This document shows positions 1 through 4,584 of a DNA stretch of 5,467 bases, piece by piece (position 1 is the first letter of the stretch; the number at the start of each line of letters is the position of its first letter). A program made the translations under genes and the position numbers. Source of the stretch: Lachnospiraceae bacterium (GTDB lineage: Bacteria > Bacillota > Clostridia > Lachnospirales > Lachnospiraceae). The notes beneath the pieces are model-generated. The model was not told where the DNA came from and did no database searches. It saw only the letters and a list, made by a program, of their open reading frames with translations. The stretch is taken from positions 1-5,467 of the forward strand of contig JAILJL010000195.1 of the NCBI GenBank assembly GCA_024694785.1, written 5' to 3'.

Positions 1-540
1 GCAGCAGCAGCAGGCCTTGGTGTCGAGAATAAGCCTGATTCGCAGGAATTATGCTTTGTTGTAGACGGAGACTATGCGGATTACATTGAGACACATACCG
101 ATAGAAAGATACCGGGCACAGGAGCTTTTATCGATAAAGACGGGAATATAAGAGGCGAGCACAAGGGATTCATGCATTATACGATAGGACAGCGAAAGGG
201 TCTCGGCATTGCCGCAGAAGCGCCGTTATACGTTATCGATAAGGATATTAAGAAGAATGTCGTATACCTTGGCGCAGAGGAAGATCTTTATGCGGATACT
301 TTAATTGCGGATGAAGTTAACTGGATGTCGGTTGAAGGCCTGGATAAGCCTAAAGCAGTGCGCGCCAAGACAAGATACCGCCAGCCGGAGCAGAAGGCGA
401 CCGTGTATCCACTGCCTGACGGCCGGATTAAGATTATATTCAACGAGCCTCAGCGCGCGATTACGACGGGCCAGGCGGTCGTTATGTATGACGAGGACGT
501 GGTCGTAGGCGGGGGCAGGATAGTTGAGGTTATTAAATGA
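1..540 (+). CDS. mnmA: tRNA-specific 2-thiouridylase MnmA, C-terminal part (5' end outside window)
   Basis: MnmA activates U34 of tRNA-Lys, -Glu and -Gln with ATP and inserts sulfur passed on by a cysteine desulfurase relay; it is cytoplasmic. Frame 1 is open from the first base and gives 179 residues. The visible part starts just before the KPDSQELCFV block (residues 11-20). Cys18 there matches the second catalytic cysteine (Cys199 in E. coli). The family motif YTIGQRKGLGI follows at 59-69, then the C-terminal beta-barrel region with RYRQPEQKATV (about 126-136), FNEPQRAITTGQAVV (about 147-161) and the closing GGGRI. The usual TPGQ is TTGQ here. The N-terminal PP-loop ATPase half and first cysteine lie upstream of the window. 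The stop codon overlaps the next gene's start (ATGA), so the two are probably co-transcribed and translationally coupled. Identification is very secure. Confidence 0.96.
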   Translation, partial: AAAAGLGVENKPDSQELCFVVDGDYADYIETHTDRKIPGTGAFIDKDGNIRGEHKGFMHYTIGQRKGLGIAAEAPLYVIDKDIKKNVVYLGAEEDLYADTLIADEVNWMSVEGLDKPKAVRAKTRYRQPEQKATVYPLPDGRIKIIFNEPQRAITTGQAVVMYDEDVVVGGGRIVEVIK

Positions 541-1220
541 GATATTATATAGCGGATCCGCACTTTTGTCACGGGAATCTTAACGACCATATGGATTGTC
601 GTGGATTCTCGTCGACGGAAGAGATGAATCAATATATGATAGATAAGTGGAATTCCAGGGTAAGAAGCAATGACGAAGTTGTGATACTCGGGGATTTCTG
701 CATATCTACGACAGGGAAAGAAGTCAACGAGATACTTGCGCGGCTTAAAGGCCGTAAGTATCTGATCGTCGGCAATCACGACAAATACATCGAGCGAAGA
801 AGTTTCGATAGAAGCGCTTTTAAATGGATTGAGAATTATAAGGAGCTTAAGGATAATAAGCGCCGCATAATCCTCTCGCATTACCCGATTATGTGTTATA
901 ACGGGCAGTATCATTTTGACGGCGATGGCGGCGGCAAGACGTATATGCTCTATGGGCACGTGCATAATACATATGACGAGATTCTTATCAATAATTATAT
1001 TAACGAAGTTAAAGCAAAGACACGATACATGGATACCCTCGAGCGTGAAGTTACCGTACCGTGTCAGATGATTAACTGCTTTTGCATGTTCTCTGATTAT
1101 GTGCCCCTTACACTTGATGAGTGGATAGAGGTCGATAAGAAGAGGCGTGAGAATTTACCCAGTAGACCATATCCCGGATGCTTTCTTCAGCAGGCCGCGG
1201 AGTGTATCCAAGGTCGGTAG
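537..1220 (+). CDS. Calcineurin-like metallophosphoesterase family protein
   Basis: This 227-residue protein is predicted to be a two-metal cytoplasmic phosphoesterase; the substrate cannot be deduced. All metal-ligand motifs of the family are present: DPH (Asp7, His9), GDF (Asp53), GNHD (Asn80, His81), SHYP (His115) and GHVH (His141, His143). The segment MINCFCMFSDYVPLTLDEW (about 178-196) resembles the usual end of the small phage-like members. The start is chosen because it overlaps the mnmA stop as ATGA and has GAGGT six bases upstream (526-530). There is no signal peptide or membrane segment. The last ~37 residues lie opposite the end of the convergent SDR gene, and the final ~20 (Pro/Cys/Gln-rich) look like read-through into antisense sequence, not conserved domain. 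Mg/Mn-dependent nuclease or nucleotide phosphatase activity are both possible. Confidence 0.9.
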   Translation: MRYYIADPHFCHGNLNDHMDCRGFSSTEEMNQYMIDKWNSRVRSNDEVVILGDFCISTTGKEVNEILARLKGRKYLIVGNHDKYIERRSFDRSAFKWIENYKELKDNKRRIILSHYPIMCYNGQYHFDGDGGGKTYMLYGHVHNTYDEILINNYINEVKAKTRYMDTLEREVTVPCQMINCFCMFSDYVPLTLDEWIEVDKKRRENLPSRPYPGCFLQQAAECIQGR

Positions 1221-2139
1221 AAGCGCGTGCGTGACTGAAGGCGCAGTTTGACTTAAGCACGGATACGGAATAAGGCGTGAAGAAATTAGGAAGCCCCTTC
1301 TGGAGGCTTCTTTTTTCATATGTTGAAGCCGCAAGGCGCGCAAGACCTATCGGCAGATAGATCGGCCGATAATGAAGGCCAAGAGCGCTATTGGCTATAT
1401 CCAATATATTCTTAATGCTGATTGTATGACCGGAGAGAATGTATGTACCTCCGTGAGCACCGTATTCTATGCAGGATACGATTCCCGCCGCGACGTCGCG
1501 AACATCGACGAAGTCGTATCGCCCTCTTATTGCAAGAGGAAGGTTACCGGCAAGGAAAGAAAGCAACATAGAAGTTATGTTGCCTTTTCCATAGTCGCCG
1601 GGTCCAATAATACCCGATGGAAACACAATATTTGTGTTAAGACCACGGGAAGACGCATCAAGAACCAGATTGGTTGCGATAGCCTTGGTACGAGCATAAT
1701 GGCCATGCACCGAATCCGGGGATAACACGGCGTCTTCCGTGATTGTATCGCCAGGAGGCTTTTCGGGGAGAGCATGTACAGAGCTCACATAGATAAGCTT
1801 ACCGACACCGGATTTCTCACAATGACTGATGATACCGGCGGTGCCGCCAACATTGACCGAGTAGAGCTTGTATCCCGGATTGGAAGCAACCGAAACCATA
1901 CCGGCGGAATGGATTACGCAAGTATGACTATCTGCATAGGAGAATAAGTGATTAAGTGTAGTATCATCGCAGATATCCCCGTATATTACGGAGACGTTAG
2001 GTGGTAGCTTCTTCACGAACGGATCGTTATTTTGCACAAAGGCGTATATTCTTAGAGTTCCATCATATTGGATAAGCGCATCGATAATTGCCCGTCCAAG
2101 GAAGCCGGTTGCTCCCGTTATAAGATACTTATTGTACAT
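1108..2139 (-). CDS. Extended SDR: NAD-dependent epimerase/dehydratase family protein
   Basis: This 343-residue protein belongs to the extended short-chain dehydrogenase/reductase superfamily, cytoplasmic and NAD(P)-dependent; the substrate is unknown. A Rossmann glycine motif GATGFLG sits at 9-15, an acidic GDI at 54-56, HSAG at 77-80, the catalytic serine in YVSSVHA (about 117-123), and the catalytic pair YARTK with Tyr148 and Lys152. PSGIIGPGDYG at 174-184 is the usual post-catalytic loop. The length is typical and all core residues are intact. The start is supported by GGGGAGGT (complement of 2145-2152) five bases upstream. It is divergent from the TetR-type regulator at 2324 and shares a promoter region and a palindromic operator candidate with it, so that regulator probably controls it. 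Its 3' end overlaps the convergent phosphoesterase gene by 113 bp, and no terminator of its own is visible. Nucleotide-sugar epimerase or carbonyl reductase are alternatives. Confidence 0.92.
   Translation of the reverse strand: MYNKYLITGATGFLGRAIIDALIQYDGTLRIYAFVQNNDPFVKKLPPNVSVIYGDICDDTTLNHLFSYADSHTCVIHSAGMVSVASNPGYKLYSVNVGGTAGIISHCEKSGVGKLIYVSSVHALPEKPPGDTITEDAVLSPDSVHGHYARTKAIATNLVLDASSRGLNTNIVFPSGIIGPGDYGKGNITSMLLSFLAGNLPLAIRGRYDFVDVRDVAAGIVSCIEYGAHGGTYILSGHTISIKNILDIANSALGLHYRPIYLPIGLARLAASTYEKRSLQKGLPNFFTPYSVSVLKSNCAFSHARASTDLGYTPRPAEESIRDMVYWVNSHASSYRPLSTHQV
1290..1316 (+). terminator. Intrinsic terminator of the mnmA-phosphoesterase transcript, inside the SDR gene
   Basis: GAAGCC (1290-1295) pairs with GGCTTC (1305-1310). 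A further CC/GG pair closes the stem and an unbroken run of T follows (1311-1316). It lies 70 bases after the phosphoesterase stop and is oriented to end that transcript. It falls within the minus-strand SDR coding sequence (codons for about residues 275-284), so it is overprinted on protein-coding DNA. Seen directly as hairpin plus T-tract; activity is inferred. Confidence 0.72.
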
Positions 2140-2152
2140 TTGGTACCTCCCC

Positions 2153-2187
2153 TAAATGAAAGACACGTGTTGATTATCTTTCATTTA
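2153..2187. promoter_or_regulatory. Perfect 11-bp inverted repeat, candidate operator for the TetR-type regulator
   Basis: TAAATGAAAGA (2153-2163) is repeated inverted as TCTTTCATTTA (2177-2187), with 13 bases between containing the palindrome CACGTG. It sits between the divergent SDR and TetR-family genes, covers the predicted start and early leader of the SDR transcript, and contains the -35 box of the regulator's own promoter. That position suits repression of both genes. The repeat is seen; its use as an operator is inferred from TetR-family custom. Confidence 0.6.
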
Positions 2188-2198
2188 ACCATTATAAT
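2170..2198 (+). promoter_or_regulatory. Promoter of the TetR-family regulator gene
   Basis: TTGATT (2170-2175) and TATAAT (2193-2198) are separated by 17 bases. The -35 starts in the spacer of the inverted repeat, consistent with autorepression. The leader to the start codon at 2324 would be about 120 bases, so a closer promoter cannot be excluded. Confidence 0.55.
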
Positions 2199-2220
2199 TT
2201 CAATTATGCGAGGTTAACAA
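2191..2220 (-). promoter_or_regulatory. Promoter of the SDR gene
   Basis: Read on the minus strand, TTGTTA (complement of 2215-2220) is followed after 18 bases by TATAAT (complement of 2191-2196). The expected start point near 2184 gives a leader of about 45 bases and falls in the inverted repeat. The -10 overlaps the plus-strand -10 within the self-complementary ATTATAAT at 2191-2198. Confidence 0.6.
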
Positions 2221-2323
2221 CCATCAAAGAATTGCGGGATGTAGGAAGCACAACGTTTTGGCGGTTCGTGTTGCAGACTTCGTCATTAAGGTGATAATTG
2301 TCCGGTAAAGAGAGGAAAAGGGT

Positions 2324-2887
2324 ATGAAGAAAATAGATGCAAGAGTAAGATACACGGAACATATATTGAAGGAGTCATTCATTAAATTATTGGCAAAGAA
2401 GCCTATAAATAAGATTACGGTCAAGGAAGTGTGCGAGATGGCGGAATTAAACAGATCGACCTTTTACGCGCATTATAGCGATTGCTTCGCGCTTATGGAA
2501 GCGATCGAGGACGAGATCCTGTCAGACTTTGAAAAAGCGCTCTCCGGAATTGAAGCGTCTAATTTAAATGCCTTGATCGCGGGAATCTATGAGATGGTTG
2601 ATAATAACGAGAAGGCCTGCCGCACGCTTATACTTAACGGCAGCAGCACAACGATACTTAATAAGATGATAGAGAATGCAAAGGATAGAAGTATCGTAGC
2701 CTGGAAGAAGCAATTGCCCAACGCAACCGATACAGAGCTTGAGATGCTGTATATACATCTATCCAACGGCTTAATGCGTGTGGTCGTTTCCGGATACGAT
2801 AAGTATAGTCGCGCGGAAGTTGCAGAATTCGTCAATAAGATGGTACGAGGAAGCCTTACGGAGCTTAGAGAAGGGATATGCGGATAA
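2324..2887 (+). CDS. TetR/AcrR-family transcriptional regulator
   Basis: This 187-residue protein has the normal length for a TetR-family repressor, which binds palindromic DNA as a dimer and releases it on ligand binding. The N-terminal domain shows helix 1 (about 7-24, RYTEHILKESFIKLLAKK), then the helix-turn-helix ITVKEVCEMAELNRSTFYAHYSD (about 31-53), ending in the family's characteristic STFYxHY recognition helix. The C-terminal part is alpha-helical and fits a ligand-binding/dimerisation domain, but the ligand is unknown. AGAGG (2311-2315) lies eight bases upstream of the ATG. It is divergent from the SDR gene with an 11-bp inverted repeat between, so local control of the SDR and itself is the likeliest role. 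No clear terminator follows it. Confidence 0.93.
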   Translation: MKKIDARVRYTEHILKESFIKLLAKKPINKITVKEVCEMAELNRSTFYAHYSDCFALMEAIEDEILSDFEKALSGIEASNLNALIAGIYEMVDNNEKACRTLILNGSSTTILNKMIENAKDRSIVAWKKQLPNATDTELEMLYIHLSNGLMRVVVSGYDKYSRAEVAEFVNKMVRGSLTELREGICG

Positions 2888-2969
2888 TAGGTCCATAAGC
2901 TTGATGTTTGCTTTATCATATGGTACGCTTACTTTGTAATCACGTAGGTAGCAACGAAAGGAACGATTA

Positions 2970-3647
2970 ATGTCGGATCGAGTATATCATAGAAAGAATG
3001 GCAAATGGGAAGCCCGTTATATCAAGGGTAAAAGTGCAACCGGCAAGACTATGTACGGTTCCGTCTTTGCAGATACGCGCGAAGATGCGATAGCAAAACG
3101 CGACATGGTCATGGGACGTGACCCTAAGGATATATATACCGCGGCGAGGCTTAACATAGTAATCCTAGGCGCCGGAAGTTACGGACGCGAAGTTAAAGAG
3201 GAATTGGAGAAGCTTAAGTTATTTAACGAGATAGCTTTCCTCGATGACTACGTCGAAGCACCAGACGTATTGGGTAAGTGCAGTGATGCGGCAAATTATA
3301 AATTCCGCTACCCGTGTGCATTCGTGGCAATCGGTGACAATGCGATAAGAGAGAAATACGCGAAGTTACTCATAGAAAACGGATTCTTCGTACCGACGAT
3401 TATCTCGCCCGATGCGGTTGTATCCGCTAAGGCAAAGTTCGGAGTGGGTACTATGATATTTGCACAGGGCAACGTTGGCGCAGCAACGGTCGGTAACTTC
3501 TGCTTAGTCCAGGCAAACGGCCTCGTTAACGCAGAAGCAAAGCTTGGTGACTTCGGTAGAATCGATAACGGAGCCATCGTCTTAAAAGGCGAGCAGGTAC
3601 CGAACGGAATATGGCTAAAACCCGGCAAGATATATGGGGAAGTGTAA
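2970..3647 (+). CDS. Fusion of integrase-type arm DNA-binding domain with a PglD/NeuD-like acyltransferase domain, probably inactive
   Basis: Residues 1-50 match the AP2-like arm DNA-binding domain of Tn916-type tyrosine integrases: YHRKNGKWEARYIKG, then TGKTMYGSVFADTREDAIAKRD. There is no recombinase catalytic domain. From about residue 61 the protein switches to a PglD/NeuD-like sugar O-/N-acyltransferase: LNIVILGAGSYGREV (nucleotide-sugar binding Rossmann part), FVAIGDNAIREKYAKLL (118-134), then a left-handed beta-helix from about 144. In PglD the catalytic base is a histidine in a V-x-H-D-x-x-x-G-D-F stretch; here the matching stretch is VNAEAKLGDF (186-195), with Ala189 in place of His, and the usual HIAPG is RIDNG. 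The helix ends early at residue 225. GAAAGGA (2956-2962) precedes the ATG and no internal ATG has a ribosome site, so the fusion start is favoured. It may be a DNA-binding sensor of UDP-amino-sugars; that is inference. A chimeric remnant is the alternative. Confidence 0.82.
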   Translation: MSDRVYHRKNGKWEARYIKGKSATGKTMYGSVFADTREDAIAKRDMVMGRDPKDIYTAARLNIVILGAGSYGREVKEELEKLKLFNEIAFLDDYVEAPDVLGKCSDAANYKFRYPCAFVAIGDNAIREKYAKLLIENGFFVPTIISPDAVVSAKAKFGVGTMIFAQGNVGAATVGNFCLVQANGLVNAEAKLGDFGRIDNGAIVLKGEQVPNGIWLKPGKIYGEV

Positions 3648-3680
3648 TAAAGGCAGATATGTTAAATCTGTGTGGATACC

Positions 3681-3709
3681 TTGCAAATATGGGCGAATGG
3701 TGATATTAT
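3681..3709 (+). promoter_or_regulatory. Antitoxin RNA promoter, module 1
   Basis: TTGCAA (3681-3686), a 17-base spacer, then TATTAT (3704-3709). Module 2 has the same -35 and a 17-base spacer at 4321-4349. The predicted start, about 3716, coincides with the first base of a 37-base stretch identical in both modules, which supports the call. Confidence 0.72.
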
Positions 3710-3714
3710 CATAG

Positions 3715-3747
3715 ATAAGAAGAAGCACCCACTCCTTAGTGGATGCT
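3715..3747 (-). terminator. Toxin mRNA terminator, module 1
   Basis: On the minus strand AGCATCCACT pairs with AGTGGGTGCT across the loop AAGG (3724-3747) to give a 10-bp stem with one U-G wobble, followed by a T-rich tail TTCTTCTTAT. On the plus strand the wobble becomes an A-C mismatch and no T-run follows, so it should stop only leftward transcription. It places the toxin mRNA end at about the antitoxin RNA start. Confidence 0.65.
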
Positions 3748-3812
3748 CCCGATGAGATAACTTTTAGTTTAGTCTCTCTCGTGTGCCGACGAGAGAGACA
3801 TTTTATTTATTG
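3716..3812 (+). ncRNA. Antisense antitoxin RNA, module 1 (about 97 nt)
   Basis: It is predicted from a consensus promoter at 3681-3709 and a strong terminator at 3772-3810. The RNA has a 5' hairpin (3724-3747, loop CCUU) and a 3' terminator hairpin. It is complementary along its whole length to the 3' untranslated region of the toxin mRNA, reaching the last codon. This is the layout of RatA and SR4, which pair with the 3' end of txpA and bsrG mRNA and cause decay or block translation. No convincing ORF lies within it. The first 37 bases are identical in module 2, so the two RNAs may cross-react. Exact ends are inferred. Confidence 0.7.
3772..3810 (+). terminator. Antitoxin RNA terminator, module 1
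   Basis: GTCTCTCTCGT (3772-3782) pairs perfectly over 11 bp with ACGAGAGAGAC (3789-3799) around a 6-base loop. ATTTTATTTATT follows. Module 2 keeps the stem with a compensatory pair change (T-A to C-G), which is good evidence for selected RNA structure. The T-rich tail overlaps the stop codon end of the toxin gene. It would also stop read-through from the fusion gene upstream. Confidence 0.8.
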
Positions 3813-3926
3813 CTTCTTGTCAAATAATTTGCCAAGGAAAGTAATAAGAGCTAATAACAGCGCACAAGAGGAAATCAGCAAGCTGATAACCGCAAGGCAA
3901 ACCATAATGATTTCATAGGCTGTCAT
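3807..3926 (-). CDS. Small hydrophobic holin-like type I toxin, module 1 (39 aa)
   Basis: The 39-residue product begins MTAYEIIMVCLAV and ends GKLFDKKQ. One membrane span covers about residues 6-31, flanked by an N-terminal Tyr-Glu and a lysine-rich C-terminus. This matches the putative holin-like toxin family (Hol_Tox), which resembles TxpA and BsrG; such peptides insert in the membrane or disturb the cell envelope when made in excess. The ribosome site GGAGGTGAT (complement of 3931-3939) matches the 16S anti-SD over nine bases with four bases before the ATG, an extremely strong site that makes antisense control plausible. A convergent antisense RNA covers its 3' UTR. A second copy at 4450-4569 is about 49% identical with the same length. 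Toxicity is inferred from family and architecture. Confidence 0.83.
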   Translation of the reverse strand: MTAYEIIMVCLAVISLLISSCALLLALITFLGKLFDKKQ

Positions 3927-3941
3927 AAGTATCACCTCCAT

Positions 3942-3980
3942 TCAATAACTAGTATTGCCGGGAGGATGCCACCTCGTCAT
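3942..3980 (-). CDS. Conserved 12-residue leader ORF upstream of toxin 1
   Basis: The ORF reads MTRWHPPGNTSY and then stops with TGA two bases before the toxin's Shine-Dalgarno. Module 2 has MTRWITPGDTSY in the same position, with the same length and the same stop, although the middle codons differ. No strong ribosome site precedes it (only GAAGAAG). It may be a translated leader peptide whose termination opens or restarts the toxin start site, or merely an open stretch in a conserved leader. The frame is seen directly; translation is inferred. Confidence 0.4.
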   Translation of the reverse strand: MTRWHPPGNTSY

Positions 3981-3999
3981 GGGTACTTCTTCACTAATA

Positions 4000-4008
4000 A
4001 TTATAGCA
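4000..4008 (-). promoter_or_regulatory. Toxin promoter, module 1 (extended -10)
   Basis: On the minus strand TGC precedes TATAAT (complement of 4000-4005), forming an extended -10 (TGnTATAAT). The -35 position is weak (TTCCCT at 17 bases). A start near 3993 gives a toxin mRNA of roughly 275-280 nt ending near 3716. Module 2 has the same arrangement with TATACT. Confidence 0.65.
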
Positions 4009-4044
4009 TATATTGGACGAAAAGGGAACGGGCGTTCGATAATA

Positions 4045-4132
4045 CTATTATGATTTAATTATTGGTAATAGATTGAAGTGATATAAGATATAAGACATAG
4101 TAGCGCGGCGAAAGCTGCGCTATTTTTCTTTC
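4045..4132 (+). ncRNA. Possible third small RNA of module 1, divergent from the toxin mRNA
   Basis: This stretch ends in a strong plus-strand terminator and is more conserved between the modules than the toxin genes are. A weak plus-strand promoter may lie at its left edge: TTGGAC at about 4013, which is TTGAAA in module 2, with GATAAT 19 bases further on. Copy 1 differs by a short tandem duplication (GATATAA). No ORF is evident. The terminator is well supported; the start and the existence of a discrete RNA are speculative. Confidence 0.35.
4101..4132 (+). terminator. Plus-strand terminator at the distal end of module 1
   Basis: TAGCGCGGC (4101-4109) pairs with GCTGCGCTA (4114-4122) around the tetraloop GAAA. 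TTTTTCTTTC follows. It faces away from the toxin gene, so the transcript it ends must start upstream on the plus strand. Module 2 has the same stem with loop GTAA, another GNRA-type tetraloop. Confidence 0.75.
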
Positions 4133-4135
4133 TTC

Positions 4136-4251
4136 CATCCGCTTCGCAGATCATATCATCTGTCTCTGCAATGTCAAGCCCAAGCCGCTTACGCGGTGCT
4201 TCGCAACCTTGACATTCCGTCACCAGATGAGAAGATGTAATCAAGCGGATG
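4136..4251. repeat. Nested palindrome, MITE-like or structured element
   Basis: Three sets of perfect arms are nested around one centre. CATCCGCTT (4136-4144) pairs with AAGCGGATG (4243-4251), TCATCTG (4156-4162) with CAGATGA (4224-4230), and AATGTCAAG (4170-4178) with CTTGACATT (4208-4216). The apex holds a smaller GC-rich hairpin. Gaps on the two sides are nearly equal (11/12 and 7/7 bases). It sits directly after module 1 and has no counterpart after module 2, so it looks inserted. No T-run follows on either strand, so it is not a terminator. The minus-strand open frame across it (TTG start, no ribosome site) is not credible as a gene. Confidence 0.6.
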
Positions 4252-4262
4252 TAAGAGTAAGT

Positions 4263-4278
4263 CTGCCCGGGCGGGCAG
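4263..4278. repeat. Short GC-rich hairpin
   Basis: CTGCCC (4263-4268) is repeated inverted as GGGCAG (4273-4278) around GGGC. It lies 11 bases after the nested palindrome and is flanked by a second copy of GCGGATG (4245-4251 and 4278-4284). There is no T-tract, so it is not a typical terminator. The rest of 4285-4304 shows nothing recognisable. Confidence 0.35.
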
Positions 4279-4320
4279 CGGATGAATATGTGATTGAAGT
4301 GTTATATTTGTTAGTATGCC

Positions 4321-4349
4321 TTGCAAATATAATCGGATGGTGCTATCAT
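4321..4349 (+). promoter_or_regulatory. Antitoxin RNA promoter, module 2
   Basis: TTGCAA (4321-4326) is followed after 17 bases by TATCAT (4344-4349). The predicted start is about 4356, the first base of the 37-base stretch shared with module 1. The -10 is one base further from consensus than in module 1. Confidence 0.7.
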
Positions 4350-4354
4350 CATAA

Positions 4355-4387
4355 GTAAGAAGAAGCACCCACTCCTTAGTGGATGCT
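4355..4387 (-). terminator. Toxin mRNA terminator, module 2
   Basis: The 10-bp stem AGCATCCACT/AGTGGGTGCT with loop AAGG (4364-4387, minus strand) and the T-rich tail are the same as in module 1. It ends the leftward toxin transcript close to the antitoxin start. Confidence 0.65.
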
Positions 4388-4455
4388 CCCGAAGAGCTTA
4401 GATGCTTATAATAGCACAGTCCCTCCCGTATGCAGACGAGAGGGACATTTTATTT
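4356..4455 (+). ncRNA. Antisense antitoxin RNA, module 2 (about 100 nt)
   Basis: It is bounded by the promoter at 4321-4349 and the terminator at 4419-4455. It has a 5' hairpin at 4364-4387, identical in sequence to that of module 1, then a diverged linker (4393-4418) and the terminator hairpin. It is antisense to the whole 3' UTR of toxin 2. The diverged linker and terminator could give pairing specificity, while the identical 5' part could allow cross-regulation. Ends are predicted, not measured. Confidence 0.7.
4419..4455 (+). terminator. Antitoxin RNA terminator, module 2
   Basis: GTCCCTCCCGT (4419-4429) pairs with ACGAGAGGGAC (4436-4446), ten of eleven positions, around ATGCAG. ATTTTATTTCTT follows. 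Relative to module 1 one stem pair has changed on both sides together, and one position is a C-A mismatch on this strand. Confidence 0.77.
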
Positions 4456-4569
4456 CTTCCGGTTGTTTCTCTTATTGAGAAAGTTCAGAAGTGCAATGAG
4501 TAATAAATCAGAGGATATCATTATGCCGATAATCGCAATGACTATCGAAATGATTTCATAATCGGTCAT
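4450..4569 (-). CDS. Small hydrophobic holin-like type I toxin, module 2 (39 aa)
   Basis: The 39-residue peptide begins MTDYEIISIVIAI and ends in a basic tail KRNNRKK. One membrane span covers about residues 6-31. Compared with toxin 1, 19 of 39 positions are identical, including MT.YEII, the central ISS, and the FL near the end of the span. Asp21 replaces Cys21 in the middle of the span, and the tail is more basic. The ribosome site GGGAGGTGG (complement of 4575-4583) is strong. It is predicted to belong to the same holin-like family (TxpA/BsrG type), acting on the membrane and silenced by the convergent antisense RNA. The divergence from toxin 1 with conserved control elements suggests both copies are maintained. 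Function is inferred. Confidence 0.83.
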   Translation of the reverse strand: MTDYEIISIVIAIIGIMISSDLLLIALLNFLNKRNNRKK

Positions 4570-4584
4570 ATGCACCACCTCCCT

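Larger units (their letters stand above)
3660..4135. repeat. Tandem repeat unit 1: complete type I toxin-antitoxin module
   Basis: This unit is repeated at about 4305-4770 with element-by-element correspondence at an offset of 636-647 bases. In order on the plus strand it has an antitoxin promoter, a hairpin serving the minus strand, a plus-strand terminator, a minus-strand toxin, a leader ORF, the toxin promoter, and a conserved distal stretch with a plus-strand terminator. The toxin proteins are about 49% identical, while several RNA and promoter segments are nearly identical. The duplication is therefore old and kept under selection. Boundaries are approximate. Confidence 0.85.

Noticed and set aside
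1..13. GCAGCAGCAGCA run that looks like a microsatellite
   Set aside because: It encodes an alanine run in the mnmA frame just before a conserved motif, so it is ordinary coding sequence.
1372..1725. 117-codon plus-strand open frame
   Set aside because: It lies wholly opposite the well-supported SDR gene, has no convincing ribosome site, and the peptide is not protein-like.
2970..3119. The arm domain as the remnant of an integrated tyrosine integrase gene
   Set aside because: No catalytic recombinase sequence or attachment-site repeat is visible, and the domain is in frame with an intact downstream domain and its own ribosome site. A fused gene is the better reading.
3654..3670. Possible terminator after the fusion gene (CAGAT/ATCTG)
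   Set aside because: The stem is only five pairs and no T-run follows on either strand.
4059..4244. 61-codon minus-strand open frame across the nested palindrome
   Set aside because: It needs a TTG start, has no ribosome site, and its coding is made of palindrome arms and the terminator hairpin; the peptide resembles nothing I recognise.
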